Shown here: positions 26,830-36,140 of the stretch, one piece after another
How positions within the stretch are numbered: the stretch's first letter is position 1
Layout: each line of letters begins with the position of its first letter
Assembly (NCBI GenBank): GCA_001801425.1
Contig: MGXR01000013.1
Coordinates: forward strand, 124,001-188,000
Length of the DNA: 64,000 nucleotides
Source: Gammaproteobacteria bacterium RIFCSPHIGHO2_02_FULL_42_43
GTDB taxonomy: Bacteria; Pseudomonadota; Gammaproteobacteria; Coxiellales; Coxiellaceae
Direction of reading: 5' to 3'
Program-made: the position numbers and the translations under genes
The notes under the pieces: generated by a model
What the model was told of the DNA's origin: nothing
The model's database searches: none
The model's input: only the letters and a program-made list of their open reading frames with translations

Positions 26830-27600
26830 ATGATTACTTTAAAATCGACAGATGAATTTGAAAAGATGCGTGTCGCCGGACGATTGGCTGCCGACGTGTT
26901 AGATATGATTGGACCCTATGTTCAACCCGGCGTCACCACAAATGAACTCGATCGCCGATGTCATGATTACATTGTCAACGTGCAACACGCCATCCCCGCT
27001 CCGCTCAATTATCACGGTTTCCCTAAATCGATCTGCACTTCCGTCAATCACGTCGTGTGCCACGGCATTCCCAACGAAAAACCGCTGAAAAGCGGCGATA
27101 TTATCAACATTGATGTAACGGTAATTAAAGACGGTTATCACGGCGACACCAGTAAAATGTTTTTAGTCGGTGATGTTGCGCCATTTGCAAAACGTTTAAT
27201 CGATATCACACAAGAATGTTTGTATTTAGCCATTCGTCTCGTTAAACCCGGTGTTAAATTAGGCGACATTGGTTATGTGATACAGGAATATGCGGAAAAA
27301 AATCGCTATTCTGTCGTGCGAGAATATTGTGGGCACGGCATTGGAAAAATTTTTCATGAAGATCCACAAGTATTGCATTATGGAAAACCCAACACCGGTT
27401 TGGAAATTAAAGCAGGCATGACCTTCACGATTGAGCCTATGATTAATGCCGGAAAGCGTGATGTGAAATTAAATAAAAAAGATGGCTGGACAGTCATCAC
27501 AAAAGATCATAGTCTATCAGCGCAATGGGAACACACGCTCGGCGTTACTGAAAGCGGCGTGGAAGTATTTACGAAACGCAACGAAGAAAATTTTTTGTAA
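26830..27600 (+). CDS. map: Methionine aminopeptidase, type I
   Basis: A 256-residue enzyme that removes the initiator methionine. The five metal ligands can be placed in IDVTVIKDGYHGDTSKMF (two Asp), GHGIGKIFHEDP (His), FTIEPMIN (Glu) and QWEHTLGVT (Glu). It is divergent from rpsB, the usual bacterial arrangement. A weak promoter candidate (TTGCTT, then TATACC) precedes it around 26770-26800. Confidence 0.96.
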   Translation: MITLKSTDEFEKMRVAGRLAADVLDMIGPYVQPGVTTNELDRRCHDYIVNVQHAIPAPLNYHGFPKSICTSVNHVVCHGIPNEKPLKSGDIINIDVTVIKDGYHGDTSKMFLVGDVAPFAKRLIDITQECLYLAIRLVKPGVKLGDIGYVIQEYAEKNRYSVVREYCGHGIGKIFHEDPQVLHYGKPNTGLEIKAGMTFTIEPMINAGKRDVKLNKKDGWTVITKDHSLSAQWEHTLGVTESGVEVFTKRNEENFL

Positions 27601-27631
27601 AAGCTTTTAAGATCTTCGGGCTCAAGCGAAC

Positions 27632-28537
27632 ATGATGATATTCGATATGTCACGATCAGAACCTATTACCATCCATACCGGAGTCGTCGCGCAATCCAAT
27701 GCGTCGCACACACTTGTTCTAGACGTGTGGTCACACATTATTTCTTTTTTAGAAATTTGCAGTCAACGCGAATTGCGCTTGGTGAATCAGCTTACGAAAT
27801 TTTGTGTTGATAACACTTCCGACATCCCAAACATCTGCAAATTTGAAAAGCAATGGGATTTTTTCCTAATGTTGCATGAACGTTGGCACATTGTTGGTGA
27901 TTCTTCTCCTTATCCCAAGGCTTTGTTTCACCCTTGTAAGGGTAGTTACAATACATCACACAATTTATCCCATGAATTTATGCAGATTAACCCAACTCAG
28001 GATTTACTCAAATTAAATCTGGAGCGATTAACAGAAACGATAGAGGCCTATAAAAAAAATAATGCGTGGAAATTTCGCCTTGGGCGATGTTATTTTTATT
28101 TTATCCACATCTTAGCGTGGTTACTGATAGCACTAACACTGCCTTGTTGCATTGTTAGTTTCATGATCACGATGAAGATCATCCCCACCCGCTCTCCCCT
28201 CGCCATAGGTCTACCATTGTTCAGCGTTGCAGCAATTGCATTGCTTCCTAGCCTCTGCGCATTGCTTGACCTCTATGACAATGGCGAAAAAAGTTGGCTG
28301 CGCCGATCTTATCAAGACTATCTGTCGCAAACAGATGCGATGCGAAAGTTGACAGGTGCTCCATACCATGCACTTGAAGACAAACGACACTGGATTCCAA
28401 TCCAGAGAATCCAAGAATTACGCAACGCAATTTTCTGGAAATTATCATCTAAAGCACCAACTCGATCTGATCATTACCCTACGACGCAAATACAACTTCC
28501 TTGTTACAACCCGCGTTCAGGATGCGGTCGGCGATAG
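27632..28537 (+). CDS. F-box-like membrane protein, candidate host-directed effector
   Basis: A 301-residue protein of unknown family. Residues about 26-61 ([13 protein letters not shown], then [15 protein letters not shown]) follow the F-box pattern: aliphatic-x-x-aliphatic-W-x-x-aliphatic-x-x-aliphatic-L, then LRLVN. Two long hydrophobic segments (about 155-180 and 188-212) come later, then a charged C-terminus. F-boxes bind Skp1 in eukaryotic ubiquitin ligases; bacterial proteins with F-boxes are usually injected effectors of intracellular pathogens. It lies between map and yebC, with 19 bases to the latter. The ribosome-binding site is weak. The F-box call rests on pattern recognition only, with no search run. 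Confidence 0.6.
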   Translation: MMIFDMSRSEPITIHTGVVAQSNASHTLVLDVWSHIISFLEICSQRELRLVNQLTKFCVDNTSDIPNICKFEKQWDFFLMLHERWHIVGDSSPYPKALFHPCKGSYNTSHNLSHEFMQINPTQDLLKLNLERLTETIEAYKKNNAWKFRLGRCYFYFIHILAWLLIALTLPCCIVSFMITMKIIPTRSPLAIGLPLFSVAAIALLPSLCALLDLYDNGEKSWLRRSYQDYLSQTDAMRKLTGAPYHALEDKRHWIPIQRIQELRNAIFWKLSSKAPTRSDHYPTTQIQLPCYNPRSGCGRR

Positions 28538-28556
28538 TAGACATGGGGCGATACCA

Positions 28557-29297
28557 ATGGCAGGACATAGCAAGTGGAAAAATATTCAACACCGCAAAGG
28601 CGCGCAAGACGCTAAGCGCGGAAAAATATTCACGAAATTAATTCGTGAAATCACAACAGCTGCACGCATGGGCGGTGCTGAAGAATCGAGCAATCCCCGT
28701 TTACGTTTGGCAATACAAAAAGCGCTCGCTGAAAATATGACACGCGACACCATCAATCGCGCAATTAAACGCGGCGCTGGCGGCGAAGATGATGCACAAA
28801 TGATGGAAATTGTGTACGAAGGTTATGGGCCAGGTGGCGTTGCGGTAATGGTGGAATGCTTGACGGATAATAAAAATCGCACGGCATCTGATGTGCGTCA
28901 TGCGTTCACAAAATGCGGTGGAAATTTAGGCGCGACTGGATCGGTTGCTTATTTGTTTACAAAGTCTGGCGTAATTCAATTTGAAAAAAATCAATCAGAA
29001 GAAAAAATGGCAGAAATTGCGATTGATGCAGGTGCCAACGATATCATCACACACGATGATGGCGTGACAGAAATTATGACGTCACCTGAAAATTTTGAAA
29101 CCGTTAAAAATGCACTCATCGCAGCACAATTAACTCCCGTAAAATCCGAAGTCACCATGATTGCGGCAACGCAATGCGCGTTAAATAACGAAGAACTTGC
29201 GAAGCAAATGATAAAATTATCCGATATGCTGGAAGATTTGGATGACGTGCAGCATGTGCATTCGAATGCGGATATTCCGGATGAGTTTTGTGGATAA
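28557..29297 (+). CDS. yebC: YebC/TACO1-family protein
   Basis: A 246-residue protein, exactly the usual length, starting [18 protein letters not shown]. The family is a regulator-like or translation-associated factor; recent work on relatives links it to relief of ribosome stalling. The start at 28557 is set by the conserved first residues; a longer frame would overlap the upstream gene. The ruvC-ruvA-ruvB genes that often follow are missing. Repeat B begins two bases after the stop. Confidence 0.95.
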   Translation: MAGHSKWKNIQHRKGAQDAKRGKIFTKLIREITTAARMGGAEESSNPRLRLAIQKALAENMTRDTINRAIKRGAGGEDDAQMMEIVYEGYGPGGVAVMVECLTDNKNRTASDVRHAFTKCGGNLGATGSVAYLFTKSGVIQFEKNQSEEKMAEIAIDAGANDIITHDDGVTEIMTSPENFETVKNALIAAQLTPVKSEVTMIAATQCALNNEELAKQMIKLSDMLEDLDDVQHVHSNADIPDEFCG

Positions 29298-29298
29298 C

Positions 29299-29500
29299 GA
29301 CGCACTTGCTCCGCTACGCTTCGCGCGTGCTTCTTTGCTCATTTATGCACTTGTTGTGTAAATAAAAATGATTTGCTTCGCAAATCCCGCTCGGCTTTCG
29401 CGCGCGGCTCCTTGCTATATAATTTGCTTTGCAAATCCCGCTCGGCTTTCGCGCGCGGCTCCTTGCTATATACGCGCGGCTCCTTGTAGCGCGCAGAGAA
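29299..29500. repeat. Family B repeats with 51-bp tandem units
   Basis: The first part ACGCACTTGCTCCGCTACGC... GCGTGCTTCT is a family B left end. It is followed by units with ATTTGCTTCGCAAATCCCGC and the end GCGCGCGGCTCCTTGCTATA. These start at 29371 and 29422 (51-bp period), with a third, cut unit. GATTTGCTTCGCAAATC also occurs in the 50-bp inverted repeat at 7272-7321, so the clusters share parts. No right-hand end like that of the other clusters is seen. Confidence 0.85.
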
Positions 29501-29688
29501 ATGTACTTATCGAACGTATTCACCATGCTTAATGCATTATTAAATGCAGCCATGTGCTTTTTTTGTAACTACTGATGTAGTAGCCTAAGCTCTGAATTTT
29601 TGTTTGATCGATAAATTAAATATTGATAACACGATCACTTCAAGAATTCGGGAATGTTAATTTTTTATAGAAGCAGAGGGTTATAAAG
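29501..29688. other. Intergenic DNA without recognised feature
   Basis: Between the repeat cluster and the next gene I see only a small hairpin (CTACTGATGTAGTAG near 29569-29583) and AT-rich sequence that may hold the promoter of the downstream gene. A 79-codon reverse-strand frame across the repeats and part of this segment (29314-29553) is a translation of repeat units and not a gene. Confidence 0.6.
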
Positions 29689-30018
29689 ATGTCAAGAGAA
29701 GCGAAATGTGCTGCATGCGCGGCGGTGTGCTATTTTATAGCGAGTGGTATAGATTTTTATTACGGATGGTATCTAAGGAACTCAAAAGACCCTAATTACA
29801 AAGCTGCGTGGCTGTGGTATGGTGCGGGTGGAGTGTTTGCTGTTGCGGGATTGCTACAGGTATACTCTGCAGTTATAGCGTATAAAACTGACAATCTATA
29901 TGCTCTTGTCAACAATACACAGCAGCAATCTGTTACCGACGACAATGCTCATCATAATGATCTGGAAGAAAGCGGCGAGGTAAGACAGCCATTAACAACA
30001 ATTATAACTAACGCTTAG
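29689..30018 (+). CDS. Small two-helix membrane protein, unknown
   Basis: A 109-residue protein with two hydrophobic segments (about 8-27, including ACAAVCYFIASGIDFYYGW, and 45-65, YGAGGVFAVAGLLQVYSAVIA) and a hydrophilic C-terminal tail with His/Asn/Asp (DDNAHHNDLEESGE). A GAGGG site lies eight bases before the ATG. I do not recognise a family. It is alone between repeat DNA and a strong terminator-like hairpin. The short length and isolation leave some doubt, but the ribosome-binding site and the membrane helices support a real gene. Confidence 0.6.
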   Translation: MSREAKCAACAAVCYFIASGIDFYYGWYLRNSKDPNYKAAWLWYGAGGVFAVAGLLQVYSAVIAYKTDNLYALVNNTQQQSVTDDNAHHNDLEESGEVRQPLTTIITNA

Positions 30019-30098
30019 TAAAATTGATCTTTCGCTTTGCGAGGGATTTTTAGTTTTGTTGAGTGGTTAACAGCAACCTGTGGTGGAGAAATATACCC

Positions 30099-30140
30099 CC
30101 GGACTTCAAAATGCGAATTGAAGTCCGGTTGTTTATTTAT
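30099..30140 (+). terminator. Rho-independent terminator between convergent genes
   Basis: CCGGACTTCAA and TTGAAGTCCGG form a perfect 11-bp stem (30099-30109 with 30118-30128) with an 8-base loop, followed on the forward strand by TTGTTTATTTATT. It ends the forward small membrane-protein gene and lies just past the end of the convergent perM gene, for which it may act in the other direction as well (less T-rich). Confidence 0.8.
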
Positions 30141-31200
30141 TATCCGGCCATGCGCGCAACACCGCATCCATCACGGTTGCGAGTGGAATCGCAAAAAATA
30201 TTCCCCAGAATCCCCAGATGCCGCCAAAAATTAACACCGATAAAATAATCACCACGGGATGCAAATCCATCGCTTCGGAAAAAAGCCACGGTACCAACAC
30301 ATTCGCATCCAGTACCACAATCACTGCATAGGCAACCAACAAATAAAAGAAATGCGCGGACACACCCCACTGCAACAACGCAATCACAACGACCGGAATC
30401 GTCACTGCCACCGCACCCACATATGGAATAATCACCGACAATCCAACCAATGAGCCGAGCAACACGGCATATTCCAAATCAAGCACTGCAAAAAGACCAA
30501 CGGAAACCGCGCCGACCACTACCATCTCAATCACGCGACCACGCACATAACAACCAATTTTATGATTCACTGATTGCCATACTTTTGTCACGAGACTGCG
30601 ATTTTTCGGCAAATATTGCGAAAACCATGTTGCAATAACCGCGCTGTCTTTCAAAAAGAAAAAAAGTAAAATGGGCACTAAAATAAAATAAAGTACCGCG
30701 GTCACAATATTCGGAATTAATCCCCACAGGTGTCGCAATAAAAATTGCCCCAAATGCGAAAATTGATTTTGCAAAAACGTGAGCGCTTGTTGAAAATGCG
30801 CATCGGAAAAAATCGCGGGATATCGCTCTACCAAATCAGAAATCCACTGATGCCCTTGCGTAAATGCTTTTGGAAATTCCACCGCTAAATTTTGCAACTC
30901 TCGCACAATCACGGGCAAAATTCCCACTAGTCCAAAAATCACAAGACCAATGAAAACTAAAAACACGAGCAACACGGATAAAAAATGCGGGACGTGCCAG
31001 TGATCCAATATCCGCACAACAGACAACAGCAAATACGCAAGCACGATGCTGATAATCACGGGTAGAAAAAAATTCCCAAAAAATTCTAAAAATAGAAAAA
31101 TGAAAACAACCGTGAAAAAAAGCCCCACCGCCGCAGGATCAGAAAAATTACGCCGAAACCAAGCGGCAATGGACAATAACAACGGATTGGAGGTCGACAT
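30133..31200 (-). CDS. PerM/YhhT-type permease (AI-2E family transporter)
   Basis: A 355-residue inner-membrane protein with seven or eight hydrophobic helices. AI-2E/PerM family features include the N-terminal helices with LPVIISIVLAYLL, the soluble part around residues 95-165, and the C-terminal GGIWGFWGIFFAIPLATVMDA. Substrates of this group are diverse and usually unknown. The start at 31200 has a perfect GGAGGT site; a GTG/ATG four codons earlier is not needed. It is divergent from the patatin lipoprotein gene, with starts under 70 bases apart. Confidence 0.87.
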   Translation of the reverse strand: MSTSNPLLLSIAAWFRRNFSDPAAVGLFFTVVFIFLFLEFFGNFFLPVIISIVLAYLLLSVVRILDHWHVPHFLSVLLVFLVFIGLVIFGLVGILPVIVRELQNLAVEFPKAFTQGHQWISDLVERYPAIFSDAHFQQALTFLQNQFSHLGQFLLRHLWGLIPNIVTAVLYFILVPILLFFFLKDSAVIATWFSQYLPKNRSLVTKVWQSVNHKIGCYVRGRVIEMVVVGAVSVGLFAVLDLEYAVLLGSLVGLSVIIPYVGAVAVTIPVVVIALLQWGVSAHFFYLLVAYAVIVVLDANVLVPWLFSEAMDLHPVVIILSVLIFGGIWGFWGIFFAIPLATVMDAVLRAWPDNK

Positions 31201-31266
31201 GTGAATTCCCACTTTTCAAATAAGTCTTACTATTCTAGTATGATTCGATTTGATAAGGCTATGCTC

Positions 31267-32181
31267 ATGCTCAAGCAATATTTGAAATTCACGCTCATCG
31301 CTTCCGTGCTGCTCTTGGCTGCGTGCGCAGGCCTTCACCCTAATATTGTTATTCCCGCGCAACAACCCCCGCCACTTACGCTGAAAAATCCCCCGCGAGT
31401 GGCCCTGGTCTTGGGGGCCGGCGGCGCGCGCGGCTATGCGCATGCGGGAGTCATGCATGTGCTGCAAAAAGCAGGCGTGCCCATCGACTTGATCGTGGGC
31501 AGTAGTGTGGGCGGTTTCTATGGCGCACTTTTTGCTGATAGCGGTAACGCCAACACTGCGGCAGATATTATGTTGTCCGCGCATTTTTGGGATATCGCTG
31601 ACATTGCCAATGTGCCAAGTCTTCGCGGCCCTATACAAGGTTATCATTACCAAAAATTTTTGCTGGACCATATGCGCGCACGTTGGTTTAATCAGCTGAA
31701 AATTCCGCTCGTGATTGTCACGACTGATCTTAAAACCGGAAAAATGCAGACGATCTCAAGCGGTCCTATCGCGCCTGCGGCAGAAGCATCCGCCGCCATG
31801 CCCGGCGCTGTGCAACCCGCAACATTGTATGGAAAAATGCTAGTCGATGGCGGCATGACCGATCCCATCCCTGTTGACGTTGCAAAAAGTTATCATCCCA
31901 AAGTCATTATTGCAGTCAATATTTCTCAACAATTGTCGCCGCACATGCCATGGACGGCGTTCGGTATTTATGATCGCGCTTTCCATATTTCTTGGCTGCA
32001 ATTATCGCGATTGTCGGAGCGTGGTGCCGATATCATTATTCGTCCTGCAGTTGGCAACACCGGTACTTTCGATATTGCGCAAAAACACAAAGCATTTTTG
32101 GAAGGTGAAATTGCCGCTCAGAATTCACTGCCCGCAATCGAAAAGATACTCAAACAAGAAAATATTCCGATGAAAAAATAA
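31267..32181 (+). CDS. Patatin-like phospholipase, lipoprotein
   Basis: A 304-residue lipoprotein: MLKQYLKFTLIASVLLLAAC gives a classical lipobox with the lipidated Cys20. The patatin domain shows the oxyanion loop LVLGAGGARGYAHAG, the nucleophile elbow GSSVGG (about Ser80) and the dyad aspartate in MLVDGGMTDPIPV (about Asp194). Such enzymes cleave acyl chains of phospholipids, here at the inner face of the outer membrane or in the periplasm. The start at 31267 is preferred because AAGG stands eight bases upstream; ATGs at 31261 and 31201 are in frame. It converges with the glycerophosphodiesterase gene, which could use the deacylated product. Confidence 0.92.
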   Translation: MLKQYLKFTLIASVLLLAACAGLHPNIVIPAQQPPPLTLKNPPRVALVLGAGGARGYAHAGVMHVLQKAGVPIDLIVGSSVGGFYGALFADSGNANTAADIMLSAHFWDIADIANVPSLRGPIQGYHYQKFLLDHMRARWFNQLKIPLVIVTTDLKTGKMQTISSGPIAPAAEASAAMPGAVQPATLYGKMLVDGGMTDPIPVDVAKSYHPKVIIAVNISQQLSPHMPWTAFGIYDRAFHISWLQLSRLSERGADIIIRPAVGNTGTFDIAQKHKAFLEGEIAAQNSLPAIEKILKQENIPMKK

Positions 32182-32188
32182 TGCGCCA

Positions 32189-32893
32189 TTAATTCCCGCA
32201 CAGTTGCATATTGTCGGTAAAAATACCGTCGATACCCATTTTTTGTAACTTTTCTGCTTCTTCTTTTTGATTAACTGTGTAAGTTAATACACGCAAACCC
32301 GCAGCGTGACATTGCTGAATATACGCATCATTCATCAACTGATAAGGTTGATGCACCGATATCACCCCCAATTTTTTTAACTCATGTAATTTTCTCTCAG
32401 ACAATTTTTTCTCGACAATCCAAGCAATCGGTAATGCAGCATTACATTTTTTAACTTCTGTCAATACATATAAACTTGTGCTCGAAATCACGGGGTTCGG
32501 AAAATCAGTAGGCCAATGCAACGCAAGCGCTGCAATCAATCCATTCGCAAGAATGACTGCTTGTTTGTTGGATTGTGTTTTCAATTCTAAATTCAATGAT
32601 AATGATAACAAAGCGGCAACACGCAGCCATTCGTCGAGTGTCGGCACACTGGCATCTTTCTCTTTAATTTCTTGTAATGTTGTTTGCGAAAGCAGGCCTT
32701 TTAATTTCGTCGTGCGATCCAGTGTTTCGTCATGCAAAATCACGAGTGCATGATCGCGGGTCAATTGCACATCGCATTCCACAGAAGCAGCACCCGCAAC
32801 CGCTGCCGCTTTTAAAGCAGCAATGGTATTTTCTGGTGCCAACTGTGGCGCACCCCGATGCGCGATCACAAAGGACAACGTCCATTCAGGCAT
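32189..32893 (-). CDS. Glycerophosphodiester phosphodiesterase
   Basis: A 234-residue GDPD TIM barrel that releases glycerol 3-phosphate from deacylated phospholipids. Signature residues are in VIAHRGAPQLAPENT (His, Arg, Glu), SVECDVQLTRD (Glu, Asp) and ILHDETLDRTT. No signal peptide is present, so it acts in the cytoplasm (UgpQ type). The start at 32893 (MPEWTLSF) has GGGAG well placed; two ATGs ten codons earlier have no good site. It ends 7 bases from the patatin gene stop. Confidence 0.93.
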   Translation of the reverse strand: MPEWTLSFVIAHRGAPQLAPENTIAALKAAAVAGAASVECDVQLTRDHALVILHDETLDRTTKLKGLLSQTTLQEIKEKDASVPTLDEWLRVAALLSLSLNLELKTQSNKQAVILANGLIAALALHWPTDFPNPVISSTSLYVLTEVKKCNAALPIAWIVEKKLSERKLHELKKLGVISVHQPYQLMNDAYIQQCHAAGLRVLTYTVNQKEEAEKLQKMGIDGIFTDNMQLCGN

Positions 32894-33037
32894 CAGCTTC
32901 TCCCGCTTTTGCTCAGGCATCACAACACCCTATATATTTTTCTTGGATCTTGGATCTTGATATTATACCCTATCCTTCATTCATGGGCTGCGCACTTCGC
33001 AAAGCCCATCTTGTCGGACAAAAAGGGCTCATCTTTC

Positions 33038-34114
33038 ATGGAATTACTGAAAAAACTCCGCATTCCCAGTTATAAAACATTATTGCGTTACGCACGCGCG
33101 CTCGGTTTTGGCGACATCGACACTCGAATGGATAACGCGTCCGGATTGCACGCCATCATCGCGATTCACAACACCAAGCTTGGCCCAGCACTGGGTGGTT
33201 GCCGTTTTTATGAATACGATCGTCCTGAACTGGCGCTCGAAGATGCACTCAGATTGGCATATGGAATGACACTCAAAGCTGCCGCGTGCGGTGTAGCGCA
33301 TGGTGGTGCCAAAGCGGTGATCATCAAACCGCGTCATCTCACCGACAGAAAAGCAATCTTTCGAGCATTTGGCGATTTTATACAATCATTGAATGGCCGT
33401 TACATCACCGCAGTGGATGTGGGTACAACGCTCGATGACATGACCACTATTTTTGAGCGCACGGCTTTCGTCGTTGGCGCCAAAGGTCCTGGCCGCATTG
33501 ATGATGATCCATCTCCTTTCACAGCCAAGGGCGTTTTCTTTGCTATTCGTGCGGCAGTAAAATTTCATTATCAACGCGATAATTGCGAAGGTATGCGCGC
33601 GGCAATTCAAGGTGTCGGTCGTGTTGGTTTTAATTTAGCAAAATATTTAGTGGAAGATGGCGCGCATGTCACGGTATTCGACACTAACGCAGAATCATTA
33701 AAACACGCGGTAAAAATGCTGGATGTGAAGACGGTGAATCCCGATCAAATTGAATCTCTGCCCTGCGATATTTTTTCGCCGTGTGCGATGGGTGGGACAA
33801 TTTCTCTTGACATGATTCAGCATTGCAAAGCAAAAATTATTGCAGGTGCTGCGAATAATCAATTGGCGCATCACAGCAATGCACACATCATGCGAGATCG
33901 TGGTATTTTGTATTTACCTGATTTTTTAATTAACGCGGGTGGATTAATTTACGCAGCTAGCACTTACGCACATCAAGACATTGCAAAAGCACATGAAAAA
34001 ATTCAACATATCTATGAAGTCACGCTCAATTTATTGGAACGTGCCGCAAAAACACATCAAACCACGGTAGAAGTCGCCGAAATGATCGCGTTTGAAAAAT
34101 TAGGAATGGTATGA
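33038..34114 (+). CDS. Leucine (branched-chain amino acid) dehydrogenase
   Basis: A 358-residue Glu/Leu/Phe/Val-dehydrogenase family enzyme that deaminates leucine, valine and isoleucine to 2-oxo acids with NAD. Visible are PALGGCRFYEYD, the substrate and catalytic lysines in AYGMTLKAA (Lys80) and HGGAKAVI (Lys92), and the dinucleotide fold IQGVGRVGFNLAKYL. Its length and motifs match LeuDH rather than glutamate dehydrogenase. The start at 33038 (MELLKKLR) follows AAGGG; the frame to 32858 has no homology. It overlaps the E1alpha gene by four bases, so the amine removal and the oxidative decarboxylation are made from one transcript. Confidence 0.93.
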   Translation: MELLKKLRIPSYKTLLRYARALGFGDIDTRMDNASGLHAIIAIHNTKLGPALGGCRFYEYDRPELALEDALRLAYGMTLKAAACGVAHGGAKAVIIKPRHLTDRKAIFRAFGDFIQSLNGRYITAVDVGTTLDDMTTIFERTAFVVGAKGPGRIDDDPSPFTAKGVFFAIRAAVKFHYQRDNCEGMRAAIQGVGRVGFNLAKYLVEDGAHVTVFDTNAESLKHAVKMLDVKTVNPDQIESLPCDIFSPCAMGGTISLDMIQHCKAKIIAGAANNQLAHHSNAHIMRDRGILYLPDFLINAGGLIYAASTYAHQDIAKAHEKIQHIYEVTLNLLERAAKTHQTTVEVAEMIAFEKLGMV

Positions 34115-35172
34115 CGTCATTGAAAACCATCGCCACTTTTCAAATTTCCTATTTACAATATTTAAATGAGCAGCACGAATCCGTGCAGCCATTTCCCGCA
34201 TTCGCAACACCGAATTTTTTATTGGATGTTTATAAACGCATGACACTCTTGCGCGTGTTCGACACGCAAATGGTGAATCTGCATCGCACCGGAAAAATCG
34301 GCACATTTCCCTCATCGCAAGGACAAGAAGCCTTGTTTGTCGCTATTGGATTAGCAATGGCAAAAGAAGATGTTTTGTGCTCTTTTTATCGCGATCACGG
34401 CACACTCATTCAACGCGCGTATGCATTGACAGATATTTTGGCGTATTGGGCCGGCGATGAGCGCGGCAATTTATCCAATCCCAACAATCACGATTTTCCC
34501 ATTTGCATTCCCATCGCAGGACAATGTTTACATGCAACGGGTGTTGCCTACGCTATCAACTATCGTCACGAAAAAAAAGCAGTGGTGACGAGCGTGGGTG
34601 ATGGCGGAACATCGAAAGGCGATTTTTACGAAGCCATGAATTTAGCGGGCGCTTGGCAACTGCCTGTTGTATTCGTCATTGATAATAATCAATGGGCGAT
34701 TTCTGTGCCGCGCGAAAAACAAACGGCGTCGCAAACACTCGCGCAAAAAGCAATTGCAGCCGGTCTTGATTGTTTGCAAGTGGATGGCAATGATGTAATT
34801 GCCGTATTTGATGCGATGAAAAATGCATTGACTCAAGCGCGCGACAATCACAAAGCCACTGTCATTGAAGCATTGTCATATCGATTGGCTGATCACACCA
34901 CCGTCGATGATGCATCGCGTTACTCAGACGCTGAAGAAAAAAAAGCAGCGTGGAAAAAAGAACCCATTGCGCGATTGGGATTTTATTTGGAATCAAAACA
35001 ATTGTGGAATCGCGACAAAGAAGCAGCATTACAACATGAATGCAAAATCATCGTTGAAAAAGCATTTCAAGATTATTTTGCTCGCGACAAACAAAAACCT
35101 ACCTCCATGTTTGATTATTTATTTGAGCAATTGCCGAATGCGGATATTGATCAATATAACGAGTTATTATGA
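34111..35172 (+). CDS. bkdA1: Branched-chain 2-oxoacid dehydrogenase E1 alpha subunit
   Basis: A 353-residue thiamine-diphosphate enzyme subunit. The ThDP motif is SVGDGGTSKGDFYEAMN...VIDNNQWAIS, and the phosphorylation-loop-like segment YRLADHTTVDDASRY is typical. By sequence alone it could be called pyruvate dehydrogenase E1alpha; the leucine dehydrogenase in front and the E1beta/E2 behind favour the branched-chain enzyme. Its start overlaps the stop of leucine dehydrogenase and its stop overlaps the start of E1beta. Confidence 0.87.
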   Translation: MTSLKTIATFQISYLQYLNEQHESVQPFPAFATPNFLLDVYKRMTLLRVFDTQMVNLHRTGKIGTFPSSQGQEALFVAIGLAMAKEDVLCSFYRDHGTLIQRAYALTDILAYWAGDERGNLSNPNNHDFPICIPIAGQCLHATGVAYAINYRHEKKAVVTSVGDGGTSKGDFYEAMNLAGAWQLPVVFVIDNNQWAISVPREKQTASQTLAQKAIAAGLDCLQVDGNDVIAVFDAMKNALTQARDNHKATVIEALSYRLADHTTVDDASRYSDAEEKKAAWKKEPIARLGFYLESKQLWNRDKEAALQHECKIIVEKAFQDYFARDKQKPTSMFDYLFEQLPNADIDQYNELL

Positions 35173-36140
35173 GCGCAATTACTTTAGTTGAAGCGGTTAA
35201 TCAAGCGCTCGCTTATGAGATGGCGCATGATCATGACGTCATTGTGTTTGGTGAAGACATCGCTAAAAACGGTGGAGTTTTTCGCGCGACCGTGGGCTTG
35301 CTCGAAAAATTTGGAAGCGATCGCGTGCTCGATACACCACTTGCTGAAAGCATGATTGCGGGTATGGCCATTGGCATGGCATCGCAAGGTTTAAAACCCG
35401 TCGCTGAATTTCAATTCATGGGATTTATTTATTCTGGACTCGATCAAATACTCTCGCATGCTGCACGCATGCGCAATCGCACGCGCGGGCGCATTCATTG
35501 CCCCATCGTATATCGCGCGCCTTATGGCGGCGGCATTCACGCACCCGAGCATCATTCCGAAAGCATGGAAGCATTATTCGCGCATATTCCCGGCATTCGC
35601 GTGGTAATCCCCTCATCGCCTGCTAAAGCTTACGGATTATTATTGGCCAGTATTCGCAATCCAGATCCTGTTTTATTTTTAGAACCCAAACGAATTTATC
35701 GATTGATCAAACAAGAGGTCGCAGATGATGGGAAAGCGTTGCCGCTTGATCGCTGCTTCATCGTCAAATCAGGTAACGATGTCACACTGATTTCTTGGGG
35801 CGCTATGTTGAAAGAAACAATGGAAGCGGCGCAACAATTGGAAAACGACGGAATTTCTTGTGAAATTATTGATGTTGCAACTGTATCGCCACTCGATATG
35901 AATACCATTTTAACGTCTGTTGAAAAAACAGGCCACGTCGTCATCATTCAAGAAGCACCGCGTGCCTGCAGTGTGAGTGCTGATATTGCGGCAAATCTCG
36001 CTGAATTTGGTTTTGATTTACTAAAAGCCCCAATACAACGCGTTACGGGTTATGATACGGTCATGCCTTACGCGCAATTGGAAAAATATTATATGCCGAG
36101 TATAGAACGGATTATTAATACGGTGCGAGATACACAATGA
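35169..36140 (+). CDS. bkdA2: Branched-chain 2-oxoacid dehydrogenase E1 beta subunit
   Basis: A 323-residue transketolase-like subunit that forms the E1 heterotetramer. FGEDIAKNGGVFRATVGLLE, DTPLAESMIAGMAIGMA and the carboxyl-side RVTGYDTVMPYAQLEKYYMP are typical for E1beta. It overlaps both neighbours by four bases, giving near-equal synthesis of subunits. Confidence 0.9.
   Translation: MSAITLVEAVNQALAYEMAHDHDVIVFGEDIAKNGGVFRATVGLLEKFGSDRVLDTPLAESMIAGMAIGMASQGLKPVAEFQFMGFIYSGLDQILSHAARMRNRTRGRIHCPIVYRAPYGGGIHAPEHHSESMEALFAHIPGIRVVIPSSPAKAYGLLLASIRNPDPVLFLEPKRIYRLIKQEVADDGKALPLDRCFIVKSGNDVTLISWGAMLKETMEAAQQLENDGISCEIIDVATVSPLDMNTILTSVEKTGHVVIIQEAPRACSVSADIAANLAEFGFDLLKAPIQRVTGYDTVMPYAQLEKYYMPSIERIINTVRDTQ

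Noticed and set aside
29314-29553. Reverse-strand frame of 79 codons with repeated ARSRARKPSGIC
   Set aside because: It is a translation of the tandem family B units; no ribosome-binding site and no homology.
32930-32975. Strong promoter before leucine dehydrogenase (TTGGATCTTGGATCTTGATATTATACC)
   Set aside because: Spacing between any TTG-box and the -10-like TATTAT/TATACC is not convincing; left out as a feature.
32858-33037. 60-codon N-terminal extension of leucine dehydrogenase
   Set aside because: Overlaps the divergent glycerophosphodiesterase start, and family homology begins at MELLKKLR (33038).
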